DNA of 7,156 bases from Desulfobacteraceae bacterium (GTDB lineage Bacteria > Desulfobacterota > DSM-4660 > Desulfatiglandales > Desulfatiglandaceae). Below the pieces are notes generated by a model. It saw only the letters and a program-made list of their open reading frames with translations. It ran no database searches and was not told the origin of the DNA. The stretch spans positions 1 to 7,156 of the forward strand of contig JAUUVE010000100.1 in the NCBI GenBank assembly GCA_030589715.1. Direction: 5' to 3'. This document shows, piece after piece, positions 5,816 through 7,156 of this stretch (positions within the stretch are counted from its first letter, which is position 1; every line of letters starts with the position of its first letter). The translations under genes were made by a program, and so were the position numbers.

Positions 5816-6178
5816 ATGTGGGTAAGGATAGTAACGATCGTTTTCTCTGGGATGTTTTTTCTCAGCGGTTGCGCCGTTCAAGAGTATCGAGCCTCAAAGA
5901 TTCGCTACCAACACCGCAAGTGGGATGATACCACCGTCCGGAAGATAGCAGCGAGAAAGGTAGAGGTGGGCATGACCAGCGAAATGGTGAGGGCAGCCCT
6001 CGGAATACCGGACTCCATTTCCCGTGACGGGGATAAAGAGAAATGGGGATATGCGATCCAAGTGGGCGGCTATGAACCGCGCAAGGAATTTGTCTATTTT
6101 GTCTACTTCAAATATGGTGTGGTGGTCAAGACTGCCGGGGACAGGAGCAAGCTGGCGTATCTTTCCTGGTATGACTGA
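5816..6178 (+). CDS. BamE/SmpA/OmlA-like outer-membrane lipoprotein
   Basis: From the ATG at 5816 the product is 120 residues and starts with a standard lipoprotein signal: MWVR, a hydrophobic core, and the lipobox L-S-G-C with Cys19. Residues 46-105 fit the SmpA/OmlA (BamE) fold: KVEVGMTSEMVRAALGIPDS is the family 'GMT..eV...lG.P' helix-turn, followed by EKWGYAIQ and two beta strands (EFVYFVYFKYGVVVKT). BamE is an accessory of the BAM outer-membrane assembly complex; related folds occur in many other lipoproteins, so the exact role is open. I prefer 5816 over the in-frame ATG at 5777 because the earlier one lies inside a dispersed repeat and would bury the signal peptide, while 5816 has GCGAGG about 9 bases upstream. 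It lies 187 bp after the small lipoprotein gene. Confidence 0.82.
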   Translation: MWVRIVTIVFSGMFFLSGCAVQEYRASKIRYQHRKWDDTTVRKIAARKVEVGMTSEMVRAALGIPDSISRDGDKEKWGYAIQVGGYEPRKEFVYFVYFKYGVVVKTAGDRSKLAYLSWYD

Positions 6179-6184
6179 TTTTTT

Positions 6185-6236
6185 GAGGACCTTTTCTTCG
6201 TCAAACGGATCAAACTGCCAATCAAGAAAAGGCCTC
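6185..6236. terminator. Stem-loop between convergent genes
   Basis: GAGGACCTTTTCTT (6185-6198) pairs with AAGAAAAGGCCTC (6224-6236): 13 base pairs with one bulged A at 6189 and a 25-base loop. It lies just after the BamE-like gene and before the end of the convergent DUF202 gene, the usual place for a shared terminator. There is no T-run after the stem on either strand, so intrinsic termination is uncertain; it may instead stabilise the 3' end. Confidence 0.5.
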
Positions 6237-6301
6237 CTTCACCTTCGAGTCAGGTGCACCTGGGACTTTGACCATACATCTTTAGATGCATGATCTTTTT
6301 C

Positions 6302-6607
6302 TCAATGATCTTGGGCCTCGAGTTTATGGATCTTTTCCTCCTCAACGCGGATCACTTGCTTCATTTTTTTGTATGCGATCAGCCCTTGTACAAGAATTAA
6401 TACACCTGCTGGCAGCAATGCGATACCCAATGTCATAACAAGGGGATGCGCAAAGAATTTTATAAAGACCAATCCAGCGGCAAAGACGGCCAAGGCAGTA
6501 CGGATATAAGAGAGAAAGGTCCTCTTACTGGCCAGGACGGTGCGATATTCGGCCAAGTAATCACGGACAAAAACCGGCTCTCTTGAAGGTTTTTTTATAT
6601 CCAACAT
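6302..6607 (-). CDS. DUF202 (YidH-type) small membrane protein
   Basis: The product is 101 residues. The DUF202 signature LAEYRTVLASKRTFLSYIRTALA spans residues 18-40, followed by two hydrophobic segments at about 38-53 and 56-79 separated by a short His-Pro turn, and a basic/acidic tail (KKMKQVIRVEEEKIHKLE) likely to be cytoplasmic. Many DUF202 proteins have three spans; this one shows two clear ones. The family occurs in bacterial inner membranes and, as part of larger proteins, in eukaryotic SPX/VTC proteins; its bacterial function is unknown. The ATG at 6607 has no visible Shine-Dalgarno sequence, and codon 2 is TTG; no better in-frame start lies upstream. The gene is probably monocistronic: convergent with the BamE-like gene and separated from the DruA remnant by a terminator-like hairpin. 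Confidence 0.85.
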   Translation of the reverse strand: MLDIKKPSREPVFVRDYLAEYRTVLASKRTFLSYIRTALAVFAAGLVFIKFFAHPLVMTLGIALLPAGVLILVQGLIAYKKMKQVIRVEEEKIHKLEAQDH

Positions 6608-6671
6608 CGCAGAAGCAAGAAAACTGGCCTGAAAATCTAACTTTCAAGAAGATAATTCCATTTAAAATCAA

Positions 6672-6684
6672 AGGTATAATACCT
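6672..6684. promoter_or_regulatory. 13-bp palindrome containing a -10-like box
   Basis: AGGTATAATACCT is a perfect inverted repeat. It contains TATAAT on the plus strand and TATTAT on the minus strand, about 65 bp upstream of the DUF202 start. The minus-strand -35 region (TTTCCC at 17-bp spacing) is poor, as is the plus-strand one. It may be the DUF202 promoter or operator. Weak support only. Confidence 0.3.
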
Positions 6685-6687
6685 GAG

Positions 6688-6731
6688 AAAGGCTCCGAGG
6701 GAAAGCAGAAAAACCCTTGCGAGCCTTTTTT
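6688..6731. terminator. Possible bidirectional terminator downstream of the DruA remnant
   Basis: AAAGGCTC (6688-6695) pairs perfectly with GAGCCTTT (6721-6728), with a possible inner GGG/CCC pairing in the 25-base loop. On the plus strand the stem runs into TTTTTT (6726-6731). On the minus strand it follows the natural DruA stop (6745) by 14 bases and ends in GAGCCTTTCT. It would separate the DruA remnant from the DUF202 gene. Confidence 0.55.
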
Positions 6732-6744
6732 GCGTCTCACCCCC

Positions 6745-7156
6745 TTACAAAGCCACCAGCTCTTGTCGAAATCGAGCCGTGAGGGGGTACATATAAATCT
6801 CTTTCGGGGATATACCTTGCCGTTTATGCTCCCTGTCCATTCGTCCTCGGCCTGTGCTCGTCCCCACATGGATCCAGTTGGCTGCCTTATAACAAGTCCC
6901 TCTGAATCTCCTGCTGTCCACCAGCGTCTCCAGGAGTACCGGGCGCTATCCATAGCACCTCTCCCAATCATCCGCAACCACTCTCGAAGCCAGAGCAAGC
7001 ACTGAACTGGCAAGGTTTTTAATCTTAACCCAAGGCAAAATAAGAAATCTGCTGTTATTAACGATCTTCTGTAAGTTATGCTTCCGTTGAATATCGTTCC
7101 ACCCAATCCAGCTATCTCTCGGTGCCATCTTCCATGCCGAAGAGGAAAATTGCAAA
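6745..7156 (-). pseudogene. DUF4338 / Druantia DruA-family gene, C-terminal part, interrupted by an amber codon
   Basis: Reading leftward from the right edge, one frame gives FSSSAWKMAPRDSWIGWND, then NNSRFLILPWVKIKNLASSV and DDWERCYG, then TAG at 6948-6946. The same frame continues without shift as RPVLLETLVDSRRFRGTCYK, AANWIHVGTSTGRGRMDRE and IYMYPL to a natural TAA at 6747-6745. These are the conserved blocks of the DUF4338 domain, named DruA after the Druantia anti-phage system. The family has Tyr in YGYRPVLLE where TAG stands, so one base change explains the stop. The N-terminal half lies outside the window. Standalone DUF4338 genes are widespread and often found with mobile elements, so defence function cannot be claimed. 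A decayed gene is most likely; amber suppression or pyrrolysine readthrough is possible but less so. Family call is from motif memory. Confidence 0.82.

Noticed and set aside
6561..7106. 181-codon minus-strand frame at the right end
   Set aside because: It is the wrong frame across the DruA remnant and the DUF202 start; the neighbouring frame carries the conserved DUF4338 blocks.
1..7156. CRISPR arrays, tRNA or rRNA genes
   Set aside because: No regularly spaced direct repeats, no cloverleaf-like sequence and no rRNA motifs were seen by eye on either strand.

Overview
The window looks like chromosomal DNA of a Gram-negative, Desulfobacterota-like (former deltaproteobacterial) bacterium. This is inferred from the gene mix: a general secretion operon, envelope lipoproteins, a YidD-like protein beside a TPR protein, and intergenic gaps filled with snap-back repeats. 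No marker gene is present to prove the taxon.

Left half (1-3367, minus strand): part of a type II secretion system (T2SS) operon, read right to left as gspF, gspG, gspH, gspI and the first 40 codons of gspJ, which runs off the left edge. GspF is the inner-membrane platform protein. GspG is the major pseudopilin. GspH, I and J are minor pseudopilins. All four pseudopilins show the G|(F/Y)TLxE prepilin peptidase site followed by a hydrophobic helix. The gspG-gspH and gspI-gspJ gaps (182 and 352 bp) are unusually long for such an operon and hold inverted repeats. No gspE lies directly upstream of gspF; a good sigma70-type promoter candidate sits there instead (3472-3500).

Centre (3368-3955): a non-coding divergent region with the candidate gsp promoter, a 17-bp imperfect inverted repeat, and one copy of a 66-bp dispersed repeat. 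A second, inverted copy (58/66 identical) lies at 5720-5785, so the pair brackets the genes between them.

Right-centre (3956-6178, plus strand): four envelope genes. They are a YidD-domain protein with a signal-like N-terminus, a TPR protein with C-terminal membrane segments overlapping it by 20 bp, a 73-residue lipoprotein of unknown function, and a BamE/SmpA/OmlA-like lipoprotein. Together they look like an envelope biogenesis cluster. The function of the group is inference.

Right end (6179-7156, minus strand): a DUF202 (YidH-type) membrane protein, then the C-terminal part of a DUF4338/DruA-family gene. The DruA reading frame carries an in-frame TAG where the family has Tyr, then continues intact for 66 codons to a natural TAA. 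It is probably a decaying mobile or defence-associated gene. The most interesting points are this interrupted DruA gene, the coupled YidD-TPR pair, and the hairpin-forming repeat family.
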